Of a stretch of 64,000 nt of DNA, positions 14,281 through 39,900 are shown piece after piece (the stretch's first letter is position 1; each line of letters starts with the position of its first letter). Source of the DNA: Saccharina japonica (taxonomy: Eukaryota > Sar > Phaeophyceae > Laminariales > Laminariaceae); assembly GCA_008828725.1 (NCBI GenBank), contig MEHQ01004417.1, forward strand, positions 1-64,000. Direction: 5' to 3'. The notes beneath the pieces were generated by a model, which was given only the letters and a program-made list of their open reading frames with translations, ran no database searches and was not told where the DNA came from. Both the position numbers and the translations under genes were made by a program.

Positions 14281-15640
14281 CCCTTTGTCTTTCATCCCTT
14301 TCGCACCACGCGTTCCGCCCCCTGCCCCCTTCCCCCGCGCCGCGGCTTCTTCCACCCGCTATTGCCGTTAAATCTCCCCCGGGTTGGCCCCGCCGACTCG
14401 CAAGCTAGTTACTGGTTGCTAGCTTCGTGTCCACCGCTCCCCTATTTGTCCTCCTCTTTGTCCTCCAACCCAGAGATTGATGCGAGGTGATCTGCGCCCT
14501 CTCCTTAGAACTTAGAACCATACTGGTACATCCCTTTCATGTGTTGGCGCTATCAATCTTCCCTCCGTTCGCTACGGAACGTTGTTATCGGTTGTGGTCG
14601 ACGCCCGGCTCACAAACGTCTGACTTCGACTTCAGGCCACACCTTCTCACCCCCCCCTCCCGCCCCCCATCCCTTGCCGTGCACCGGCCTCTCGTGCCAC
14701 CCCCCCCTCGCTCTTATCTCCTACCATAGTGGCCTTCTTTCCGGTCTTCGGTCTGTCTCTCTTCTCCTACCCAACCCCACCCACCGTCTCCCAAGCAGCG
14801 CTTCCCCAACCAGACCCCCCCAACCCGCGGCGCCTGCTGCACATCCGTCAGTCCTTTGTCTCGACCTTTTCCCAAGCAACCCATAATTCGTTCCGTTATC
14901 CGTTCGCTCCTCTTCTCGCCCGACAACCCTTTTCTCGGCTTGGGGTGACGCGACCACCCACCGTCGCCAGGTTTAGGATGGACCTTTAGGAACTTCACAC
15001 CCCAGCGTGTCACCCATGTTCCCGGTATCAAGGCTCACCTCGCGTTTGGCACGCTGGTTCTCCTTTTCCTACCGTGGAGGCTTTGTTTCTTCGCGGCCAA
15101 CCCTCACATCTTCGAGCTGAAGGATTCAGCGGTCCCTTTCCTCCCTCTCTGCCTCCCTCTCCCCGACTCCTGCCTGGCTGTGCATTCTGCCGGCATGCCG
15201 GTTCAAGCGTCAGGGCCCTGGCGCCCCCCCTTTCCATGGAACCAGGTCGTCAAATCGTGATGCGTATCTCTTTTCCCCGCCTTCCGCATGTTGTGGAACT
15301 CTCACCGGCAGGCGAAGAGAGGAGCTGTCGCTTTGCGGGGGGGGGGGGGCGCAGCGGGGATGTCACCTGCCGCGGCTGGAACTCCTGTTTCGAGAGTAGT
15401 AGTCTTGCTGTACACGGGTCTGTTGGGCGGCCGAGGTGGTAACCTTCTAAGTGGACGTGAGCCTCGCGCTGCTGCTGGCCGTGAGGTAATGGTAACCCTG
15501 GAGGGGCTCGAAACCTACTCGTGGGCTTCTACAGTGCGCTGCGCTGGCAGTGCTATACGCGCTGTCCTCTCTCTGAAGCTCGTCTGCCTCTTCTCCTGTA
15601 CGTTTCTACAACAAACTACTACTGGAAGTTCTCACCAGGT
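14281..15640 (-). other. C/T-rich region flanking the retroelement remnant
   Basis: This stretch is much richer in C and CT than its surroundings and holds several short open frames on both strands, none with a recognisable domain. It may be the 5' (gag-side) part of the same decayed retroelement read on the minus strand. No LTR pair was seen. Confidence 0.3.
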
Positions 15641-17450
15641 GATCGACACATGATAGTTCTTGAAAACAGCACTACTGGCGTGAGGAGGGCTCAACCGACC
15701 AGAACACACATGATCGCTCTCGTCGCGTCGATTGATCAGTTCCACCTCTGGTTCCACCGACCATGCCGATTCCTGTTTTTTTTTTTTTTCTTAATAACGC
15801 AGCGGACACTGACTCTGTACCTACCTCTCGCGTCCCGGGGCGCCCGCGAAGTTTCCGAAATTAAATACTCGTACACATACTCGTATCGTCTACCTGGTAT
15901 TAAATAGTGCTGTCTGTCCATTCATCCGTGCGATTCACGAGTGGGTGTATTGTAGCTGCTTCGTTTGGGATCGATCCTGACGCAGCTTTGTACAGTAGCA
16001 TGTACTTGGCGCCGTTTCAGTTCGATCGCGATGCACACATGGCAGGAGGGGGGGGTGGGAGCATTTTCCCGAACAACCCGTACCCGACCCATCGGCCATT
16101 CGTAGCTCGGTTGGGTTGCTGTACGTGAGTATACGTTTCAGATTCTACTTCTTATTACTTGCTGCCTAGCTTGTGGTACTACGTACTGTATGTATGTACT
16201 GCTGTATACATACCACTCTTAAGACTTTCCCATAAATATAGCCCAGGCATATAATAAGCTCTGCGTCCCGCCTCTTTATGATGTATGTATGTCTTCGGCT
16301 CCTTGTAAACAATGTTGTTGTTGTGTGGTGCGTGGTGACGTTGGTGGTGATCATATTGTCTATCTCTTCGTTTTTTTTTTGTCTTGGAGGACTCAACGGC
16401 CCTCAACCTCAACGAGAAGCACAGAACACCAAGATAACAAGATGGGGGAGGGAGTCGTTGGGAGTTCGTACTCGTACGTAGGGAAGTACAGTCAGTATAT
16501 ACTCGGACGGGCGTTTTGTTTTATGTCGGTTTCGTTTTCTTCTTGTTTTCAGGTATACTGTACTCGTACATCTACAGTATAATGGTGGGTCTAGTTGTAT
16601 TGACCGATCACATTTCTTGGCGACAGCGTGTCTGATGTGTTGATTGAGTAACGGCTGGATACTTGATTATTGGTAGTTGGTATTTTAACTCTTAACCTGG
16701 TACAAATTGTTGTCGTCAATTTTAAAGATTCAAGATATATATCTGCGAAGATCTCCACTATATTTATGAGCGAAATTCATCCAACTGACAGCAAAAAAAT
16801 AGCTCTGCGTATACGAACGAGTACTCAACAGATAGACGGTCAAGTAGAGCTTCGTTGCAAATATCGACGACGATCATAATAATACCGCACTGTAAAATGA
16901 CGACGCTTTGATTGTCTGTCGATGGCTGTTTTCTGTAACCGGCGGCCGTTTTTTTCGTATCGGCCAATCGGATGGCAGAGCTACTTTTAATTGTACAGGT
17001 ACTGCGTTACAAAGTGCCACTATATAACAGAACTACTCTATGTATTTGATACACCATGTATAAGTACAGTACCTACAGCAGCACATCCGAGGTCACAAAG
17101 CCAGACCATTTATCTGTCTCTCAGAAGTACTCTTCTGACAGCAGTACAGCAGTATCTTACGAACTTGTAGTGGAGGTTTTACACACAGCTTCACGAACAT
17201 GTGCTAAACTTAAAAACACTGTACATGCGGAATCGAGCAGCATATTGTTAACCAGCAGGTACCTCGTTGACCACACCCCTGCTGGCAACGGGTGCCGGAT
17301 GCCACTACTCGTACGAGTACTTCATAATAAGAACAGGAAGAAGGGCAGGCAGTAGTACTACAGTAGTAGCAGGGACAGATTCCGAAGCAACTTGGGCATA
17401 AAAAACTGTGTTGTTGCCCCGGGTATCAAAAGTATCTACGAGTAGCAACC
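15641..17450. other. region upstream of gene B
   Basis: Low-GC sequence without a supported exon. It contains scattered ACTCGTAC words and short T runs (15777-15790, 16370-16380). It should include the promoter and 5' UTR of gene B, but no TATA box, initiator or named regulatory site could be assigned. Confidence 0.4.
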
Positions 17451-30985
<13,535 letters not shown>

Positions 30986-31699
30986 CTGAAAAACCGCCAA
31001 CCCCCCGGAAAACAAAATGGAAGTTCCCACTACTACCACTTTTGGTGCTCCTCTGAGTGGCGCCTAGAAGGGAAAACGCATGGGCAATATATACTTAGCC
31101 CATTGCCGAACAATACTGGAGGGTTTCATAAAGAAAATCGTTGGGTTGGGGGAGGACTGTCGCTTACTACGTGCCGTCCTCAACATAGTTTTTAGTGTGA
31201 TAGCAAGCACGCCATGCTTGTTATTCTAGTGCGTCCTATCTCCATCTGTGCACAACGCTCCTGCTCTGCAGCGTGATTCTAGGGTAATACATACTGTTGT
31301 ACTGGGTGGTATATATACTTGAAGTATGTACGCACTACAGACCCCAGGGGACGGAGGCTGGGACCATGATGCACCAAAATCGCGCAGCAAACCGGTGAGG
31401 GACCAAGTTAAGACGGATCGCCATGGAAGGCTAAAACAAAGTTGCAGCCTTAACTTTTGGTGTTAAGTCGAGAGAAGGGCACAGTAGAGATGAGTGCCAG
31501 AGGTTTTGCGAAATCATCTTCGATTTGTTTTTCATCAACTTTTTTTTTTAAAGTGGCGCGTGCATATGTGATCGACTGTCTTCTTGTTGCTGAGCTGTTG
31601 CGGGTGTCATTACAGTGTGTCTGATGGGACGACTGGCAAGGTTTATTCCACGAGACTGACGGAGATTTTGGAAGAGTGTGCCTTCTTGAGATGAGCCGT

Positions 31700-32038
31700 G
31701 AAGAGGGGCAGCTGCCTCCGAGGCGCGACGAGGGAAGGAGGTGCCGAACCTTTTCTCGCGATGAAAGTACAAAAAGGCGCGTACCGTATAGGGGGGGGTG
31801 TACTTCATTTTCATGCATGGCCGTAGTCGTACGACCATAGACCCTCGCCTCCCTACAATGCCGGGACGGAGCATGTCGGGTTTTCACCGACCAGGCAGAC
31901 ATTTCTAGGTAGTGGGGGGTGGGGGTAATATGCGATCCCGGATCTGCTGAGTCACCACTAGGAAGGGAGCAGGAGAAAAAAAAGAAGGACGAAGATAACA
32001 AATAAATGTGGGACGGAAAAAATAAAACAAAAATGAGA
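31700..32038 (+). repeat. SINE body interrupted by a C-bounded repeat
   Basis: GCGCGACGAGGGAAGGAGG, TTCTCGCGATGAAAGTAC, then after the insertion GTAGTGGGGGG, GGATCTGCTGAGTCACC and GAAGATAACAAATAAATG match the 3' body of the SINE at 63103-63655. The insertion at about 31791-31908 (minus orientation) lies within the SINE's GTAGTGGGGG run. No clear tRNA head was found upstream. Confidence 0.7.
31791..31908 (-). repeat. C-bounded repeat fragment nested in a SINE
   Basis: The G run (C run on the element strand) at 31791-31798 is followed by GTACTTCATTTTCATGC and GGTTTTCACCGACCAGG, ending at CAGACATTTCTAG. The insertion point is the G-rich GTAGTGGGG of the host SINE, which shows directly that this family integrates at G/C runs. 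Confidence 0.8.
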
Positions 32039-32141
32039 TGATCGATGCATCGTGACGTGGTGCGAGGTCGCTAAAATGTGAGGCACAGCTCTGCGCGGAA
32101 TCGGAGGTGTGTTACGTACACTGTAGAAACGTGTTTGGAGT

Positions 32142-32394
32142 CATCCCACGGTAGGGGCGCAGCAGAATTTCACGAGCTCCTCACGTGAGGAGCTCAATAT
32201 CTCACCCGAGACATCACTTCGGAAACATTCGCTCGCGCGACCCGACCAAACGTTCCCATGCGGTAGTCCAAAATCAGATATACCAGTAAAGTAATAATTG
32301 TGTCCGGTGGTTACTGACGTGAGGAGCGCAAACCGGTCAGAAAATATTGAGCCTAAAAGTGGTACCCCTAGCAGCGTGGGATTGCTCTTTGTTT
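32142..32394 (-). repeat. MITE-4 copy 2
   Basis: Inverted copy of 26363-26608. It has ATCCCACGGTAGGGGCGCAG, the palindrome GAGCTCCTCACGTGAGGAGC, TCAGAAAATATTGAGCC and TGGTACCCCTAGCAGCGTGG. Confidence 0.85.
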
Positions 32395-33925
32395 ATCGTT
32401 TTGAATCGTTGCCAGTAACCCCCTTTCCCTGACTAATATTATGGGAGCACACACGAGACAAACACAATTGAACGTAACTGGCCGGCTACAAGAAGGATGT
32501 CATGGAGCGCCGTATGTACAATGTGGATACTACAGTACAAGCAGTATGTATTTAATGTTTCACACCCCGAACGAGGGGCGCACTGTTTTTGATGGCAAAA
32601 CACGAACAATATGGTGGATTATCGTGAAGGGGTATACCCAAAAGCATCCTGGTATACACAATCACTCCATGCGTGCCCACGGCGCTCTAAACTCACTCCT
32701 AAGTACGTTAAGGTTTCTACCATCCGAATGAGGAAGGGGGGGGATCATTCCCACTACTCGTACGTAGTATTACTGTAGTACTACTACAGTACATACAATG
32801 GTGTTGGAATGCTGGACTATCGGAAAGGGGGGCGCCCATATACATACCTGGCGCAATACGGAGTGCGTTCGCAGCGCTCTACACTTTTTACTTATTTATA
32901 CAGACCCAAACACCAGTCAGTACAGGCAGTACCAATCAGTTACTCAACTTCCCCACCCTGCGAATAAAGAGGGGGGGGGGGCAGTCTCACTACAGAGGTG
33001 TGCCAGGTGCACAACCGTAACACCTACTGATGGTATACTCCTGCTGTGTACCAGGTAACAAGCTACCAGGTGCCAAATACCAGACACCAGGTACAACTCC
33101 AGGTACAGAGTAGCTATATATGATGCATGGGGTAATACAAAAGCAAAAAAAGGTGCCTCCCCGCGCATCACACCGAACGCCGAACAAAGCCAAACAACTT
33201 CTTCTGGTGGAAGTCTCCTCCTGTCACACACAGCAGCAGCAGCAGCAGCAACAACATTGAGTGGTTATTCGTCAAAGTACATGTGAGAGGGCTATACAGC
33301 GCAATAATCATCTCATACACGGGCGCGAATCGCTACTCGTACGGTAGAAGATCCAGTGCACGTGCCAGGCCTGAAGTTCCCAAGTGCCAAGTCCCGATAT
33401 GTCCAAAGTCCAAAAGGCGGAGTGTGTGACAGACCCAAACACACAACAACCAACAACACACAGCCCACAGATACAAAAGATACGAGGACTGCTGTGTTTT
33501 AATAATAAACTAAGAAACACGTCAGCTGTGAAATCTCCCGACCGGTCGATATCCAGCTTTGCTACTCGTAGCTGCGTGGAGTTATTCCATTTTGGTTTTA
33601 TGATACGTCGTAGGTATTTTTACTATTTTTCCTCTCGATTGACTACTGGCCGGTGACTCCCCTGGATGCTACCAGGGTCGACGAGGACGTTGTGTTTTCA
33701 ATTTTCTTCGGATTTTGTATTTTTGCCTCTTTACTACTGTAGTTCGCTAATAACACCCCCTTCTTTCTGTGGCTTGTCAGGTCTCCAGCAAACCCCTTAT
33801 TTAGTTGTTCGGCACTCTCGGCACGCGGCACGCTTCGCCTCTCCCACACACGCGCGTTAACCCAAGACGTCAGCGTAGAGCAAGGCAGGCGGCTTGGAGA
33901 ATCCGAGGAAGGCGATTCGACAAAT

Positions 33926-36900
33926 ATGGCGTCTAGACGGAGAGCGCTGCTAAAGATAATCATCCTAGGGGACAGCGGGTGAGCGACGAGACGACATGCA
34001 TTCGGCAGCACGAAGAAAACATTTGCTCCGTCGAAGCCCCGCTTTTGCTCTTTTGTTTGCTTTCGGCCTTTCTTTTCCCATGGCATGGTGGGCACGTAGG
34101 GACCCTTTGGATCGGTCATTACGGTAGGAGTTGACTGGCTAGGACGGAGAAGGAGCTCGTCCTGCTCTTGTCGGCGCCAATGTAGTGAGACAAGGCGGAG
34201 CAGGGACCTCGTGCATTCGAGCTTATGGGCATCGCACGGTATGTTGTTCCATATACGAATATACATCCCACTTATTGTATACGTATACATGGACTGCTGC
34301 CTCGTTCGTGACGACACGTGACTCGACCATGCTGCTGCTGCTGCTGCTGCTACTGCTACTGCTACTGCTGGCTGCTGTCAGGGTCGGGAAGACGTCCCTG
34401 ATGAACCAGTACGTCAACAAGCGTTTTTCGACTCAGTACAAGGCGACTATCGGGGCGGACTTTCTCACGAAGGACACGGTTATCGACGACAAGCTGGTCA
34501 CCCTCCAGGTACGATAATACGAGCTGAGGTCCAGCAGGTCCCACGAGACAGAAAGCAACAATAAGAAAAAAGAGTGCAGCTTTTTGCGGTACAATACTCG
34601 TAAGACTACTCAACAACAGACAGAGACGAACAGGTTCGCAAGCGCGGCGGATAGCCGTGCCAAACGCTGCTTGTGCGTGCTGTGTGCTGCTGTGCGGGCT
34701 GCTGTGTTTTTAGTTGTTGGGTGGTATATCAAGCGGCTTCTCCTCCTGCTGTTGCCGGCCACTTCTGTCAACTCTATGATACAAGTATAGTGCTGTCATG
34801 CTGTACGTACACTGTTTGACCTCTGCAGAGAGTTGGTTCTGTTCCAAGTCGAGAGGTGAGCGTTTGATTTCTCTGCTATATACTGCTGTACGTGAACGTA
34901 CGGAGGACCATAAGGGTAAATAGGACCAAATATTGTTACTCGTACTCGTATTAATATAAGAATAGGAAAGTATATACCTGGTAGGTTTTTATGTGCACCG
35001 TGGGTCCTATTTACTATCGTAGTGCAGGTATACATACGAGCACAGCAAGTACAGGACGCCTAATAAGGAACAGGAAAGCCAGGCTGAGATTTTATTTGGA
35101 AATTTTGGGGAAAAGTTGCTCGATAAGAACGACCCTTAAAATAAAATGAGAAGCTCGAGAGTCGTTATCTTGAAATTTGTGTCGAAAGCACTCTGTCTCA
35201 AAAACGAAACCCAGCCCTGGCCAGCGTTCCTGTTTCTTATTACAGTAGTACATGGATGCCCTGTACTGCTGGTATAGGTACCCGGTACCAGGTACGAGTA
35301 TAGGTTTTACCATGACGAGCACACGAGCACGGCGGTAACACTGCTTTAATACTAAAATCGGCATGCAGCGGCTTGGTTGCCAAGGGGAGAGGCTCTTAAG
35401 TTTGTGTCTCGTTGTAAATTTTCCTACGTGTATATTTGTTGTTTGCTTTTGTGCGCAAAACAAGGCTGCTCTATACTCGTGCGATACCTGGCACCGGTAT
35501 ACGATACTCGTACATAGAGCTCGAGTGCTTGTGTATTGTGTACTGGCGCTTGTACGAACTCGTACGTATAAATATAAACATACCGGGTAAGCCGTGCCTG
35601 TTATGTGTATGTAGGAGTAGGATTGTGACCGATGTTGGTGCATCACAATCTCGGTCGCTTTTCGGCGCAACTGAAAAGTACAACATACAGCACACCAGCA
35701 GCAGCAGCAGCAGCTATTAATAGCAGCAGCAGCAGCAGCAGCAGGAGCAGGAGCAGCAGTGGTACAAGGAAACAAACCCCTTGACACTTGAAAGTAGTGA
35801 AAAAGTGACGAGAACAAAACTGGACGGTGATGATGACATAATCGGGTCGTGCTGCTGCTATGATAAGCCTGTGTACGTGCTTGGCTGTCGGACTGGCGAT
35901 GTGTATGGTATTGCCATGGTATTATTATTAGCAACCGGGCTACAGCACTGAGCAGTGAACGGAGCTGCCCGACAGGGTGGGGTGCAGGCAGCATGTTGCT
36001 ACTGTACTGCCATCATATAGCTGCTGTTGCACCACGGGCAGACCACGGGGGGGACCTAGAGTAAATACGTAGGACCAAATATTGTTAGAAACAATAGGTA
36101 ATGTACGAGTGTATGGTAGGTTTTTGTGTTCGCCGTAGGTTCTATTTACTATGTGTGTGGGTGTTCTTCACGTTAAACCTTTTTACCATGGGTCCCCCCT
36201 AACTACATTATTAATACGTAGTAACATTGCTGATGCACGTTCTCACGATTATAGAAGATTGATACGGTCGCACCTTCTACCAGAGTATAGTTTTGGGCGC
36301 TTTTCGTCGATATGATACTACAGTATACAAGCATTATAATAGTATTAATAGTATGATAGTGCGTACGGCTGTACCAAAAGGCCGAAAGAGTTACTGCCTG
36401 TGGTACCTGGTACTTTGTAGTGTATTCGAAGTTTAAAACAAACACACCAGCTATCACGCGGGACCATAGTAAATAAGACCTACTGCTGTATTAAATAGTA
36501 CGGTACAGACAACTATTTTCCCCTGTTTTTACTACAAAGTAGCAAGGTTTGGTCCTATTTGCTATGATCTCCCGTAATAGCTTGTGATATCGAGGATTTC
36601 ATTGTAGAGTGTGTACGAGTACATGCTGGCTTTGCATACAACATATGCACGTACCCAGTCGACCATCGACGACGTTACTACAGGCCTCACACCGTGTGAT
36701 ATATACTGCTGCAGACTTTATTATTTCTAGTCTTTCTTCTTCGGCGGTCGCCGCCACGCTTCCACTTGGAACAACGCTTCCTTCTGTTACTTGCCGGCGA
36801 GGATTCTCCCTTGTGGAATATTTTAGAACAAGAGCCTTCTTTTTCCATTTTTTTTTTTTTTTTTTCCGTTGTGGCAGGAAGAGAGATAACGACACCACAC

Positions 36901-39900
36901 ACCACACACGTAGGAAGTTCAGAATGAAAAACAAACCGGATCGCTGTGATCACAGGACGAAATGAGCGAAAACCATTTTTTTTTTCGTTTTTTGTTCCCT
37001 TTTTTTTAACTTGGTTTTAGAGACCCCCCCTATTTTTTTCGCTGGTGGGGGGGGGGGGGGGGTGTACTCATGTCGTGCACGGCCGTAGTCATATGACCAT
37101 CGACCCTCGCATCCCTACAATGCCGGGACGGAGCACGTTGGGTTTTCACCAACCAGGCAGACATTGCTTTGCACCAAGCGCGAAGCGCCGTGAGGTATTC
37201 GGCGAGTCGCATGGAGGGTGAGCTGCATCCTGCTAAGAACCGCCTCTGAGGCGGACTTGCATATGGATGACAGCTTCAATGAGTTAATTTAATTTCTGGT
37301 GTGGCCACTTCCGGAGACAGCAGTGGGTTTTACTATGTAACTGCCTCGCGGATGCCTTACCATATTAACACTACGTGATACGACCATTCCCCTTGTGCGG
37401 AGCAAAGGTTCTCCACCCCGCACAAATGATCTACTCGACCGCCAGCTTTGGTGACCGCCAAAAAAAAAAACAAAAAAAACGGCACCCTGGTTGTCTAGCT
37501 CACGCAGCGAGTGGCGTGTTTTACAGCGTCGTTGCCAACCGACGCCAACCGGGGAGGGGGGGGGGGGGGGGTGTACTCATGTTGTGCACGGCCGTAGTCA
37601 TATGACCATAGACCCTCGCATCCCTACAATGCCGGGACGGAGCGCGTTGGGTTTTCACCAACCAGGCAGACATTGCTTGCACCAAGCGCGAAACGCCGTG
37701 AGGTATTGGGCGAGTCGCATGGAGGGTGAGCTGCATCCTGCTAAGAACCGCCTCTGAGGCGGACTTGCATATGGACGACAGCTTCAATGAGTTAATTTAA
37801 TTTCTGGTGTGGCCACTTCCGGAGACAGCAATGGGTTTTACTATGTAACTGCCTCGCGGACTCCTTACCATATTAACACTACGTGATACGAACCATTCCC
37901 CTTGTGCGGAACAAAGGTTCTCCACCCCGCACAAATGATCTACTCGATCGCCAGCTTTGGTGACCGCCGAAAAAAAAACAAAAAAAACGGCACCCTGGTT
38001 GTCTAGCTCACGCAGCGAGTGGCGTGTTTTACAGCGTCGTTGCCAACCGACGCCAATCCAACTATAAATAGATCATATGTTTATAAGGGGGGGGGGGCGT
38101 ACTCATTTGTTGCTTGCCTTAGTCATTTGACCATTGACCACGCATCCCTTTCGAGACGGAGCACCGGGGGGGGTAATTAAAAAAAACTTGACTTAATTGT
38201 TTTCTGGGATCACAACGGTCCGGTTTCTTCCCTCCAATATGGGGGGGGGGGGTGTGGGGTATCTGGGATTCAGATCCGCGCATACACTCGGTTGTGGGCT
38301 TGTTTTTTTTACCCGTGTGCACGAGCGTGTTGTCGGGCATCTACCGCAAGCACAACACAGCAGTAGCAGCACAGCGCAATATGCCCCACGTACACACACA
38401 AAGCAGCAAAGCAAGTACGCGCCGATCAGAGATCGCGACAACGCAATCAAAAGCAGACAGAGTTTGACGAGAGCCAGCATGCATGTTCGTCGAGCGTTTA
38501 CACAATTATTCACGTACGTATCATATATACAGCTTTTACTTTTGTGTCAACTGTTCTCAAGTAGAGATGGCTCCCGGATTCGAAAATTGGAACCGGTACC
38601 AGTACCGCCTTCGGTGGGATTTGACCAGTACCGTCCCGGGTTCCCGCGGTACTGGGTATCCCGGGTACCCGGGTTCCCGTACGTGCACCCGGGGTTACAT
38701 GTGCATTTTGCTCCACTCTTGTGTTTGAGCGGCGTGAACGGTCGTCAGGCAGGGTGGTGAGGCGTGGTGAGGCGGAAGGTGGGAGGACAAGCCTTCATGT
38801 CGTCTTTCTCAATGAATAAAAATGCGAAAGAACCCGGGTACCCGGGTACCCGGGAACCCGGGTACCCGAGATACCCAGTACCGCGGGTAATACAAATTAA
38901 ACCGGGACGGTACCGGTACCGACGGTTCCGGGTACCCGCCTCCGGGTACCCGGTTCCCACGAATCCGGGAGCCATCTCTATTCCGCTGGTAGCTGGCAGG
39001 GGTCTCGTGTGTGTGTATGGCGTGTTGTGTGAATGTAGGAAGGGTATGCTGTGCATTGTGCGCTGTGCGCTGTCTATCGGGGGCTCCGTGGAGCGTAACT
39101 AATAACGGGAACCCGGGTACCCGGTATACCCAGTACCGCGGGTAATGAAAATGGAACCGGGGCGGTACCGGTACCGACGGTTCCGGGTACCCGCCTCCGG
39201 GTACCCGGTTCCCACGAATCCGGGAGCCATCTCTATTCTCAAGACGAACGAAAACATCGAAATCTGCCCGCCCTATATACAACGTACGTACAAAAGGGTT
39301 TTACCATGTAACAGCATTACTGCATTGCAACGTTGTATCTCTGTCGTGGTTTTTCGTGGGCACATATATACTTGTTTATCTCTCTAGGATGAAGAATCGG
39401 CACGGACACTGGGTGTGCTGGATGTCGACGGGTAGAAAGGACGGTTTCATGTGAAGACCACACAGACGCTCGAAAAAGTGGAACTCTCTGCCCGCTTCTT
39501 TGGTAGTTTGTTCTCCCCTTCCTTGTGAGCGAGCGTAGCGGGTAGCGGGCGCCGGAAGCCGCCTGTGGAGCGAAGCGCCTTGTATTACTGCTGAACCTTC
39601 TCACTACTGTTCACTCCTGTTACACTGCCGTAGTCTGTACGTACCAGGTACGAAGCATATTCTCGAAAGCAACTATGAATATGAATATTAATTCTTGATA
39701 CCTGTAGCAACAAAACAGCAGGTATACTATTAATAGCGGTATGCTCAAGGGCGATGTCTAGGCGTACGGTACATTCGAGCCTAAAGTGCCATCTACGGCC
39801 GGGTTGTCGCTGTTTCACGATGTCACTCGTACGTATGAGTATATGTATTTAAAAAAAAAAAAAACAACAGCTGTGAAATCGAGGATTTCGTCGAAACTCA

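Larger units (their letters stand above)
30986..33925. other. gene B to Rab7 intergenic region
   Basis: No exon supported. It contains a SINE with a nested C-bounded repeat (about 31700-32038), MITE-4 (32142-32394), a short CAG run (33230-33253) and TACTCGTAC words. The last few hundred bases should hold the Rab7 promoter, but no site could be assigned. Confidence 0.5.

Noticed and set aside
14260..14890. Pro/Ser-rich plus-strand frames
   Set aside because: They come from the C/T-rich composition of the region; overlapping frames are open in parallel and none has a recognisable motif.
37491..37787. 88-codon frames found in several places (also 1089-1379, 30050, 54338)
   Set aside because: They recur because they are translations of the C-bounded repeat; frames shift between copies, so there is no coding constraint.
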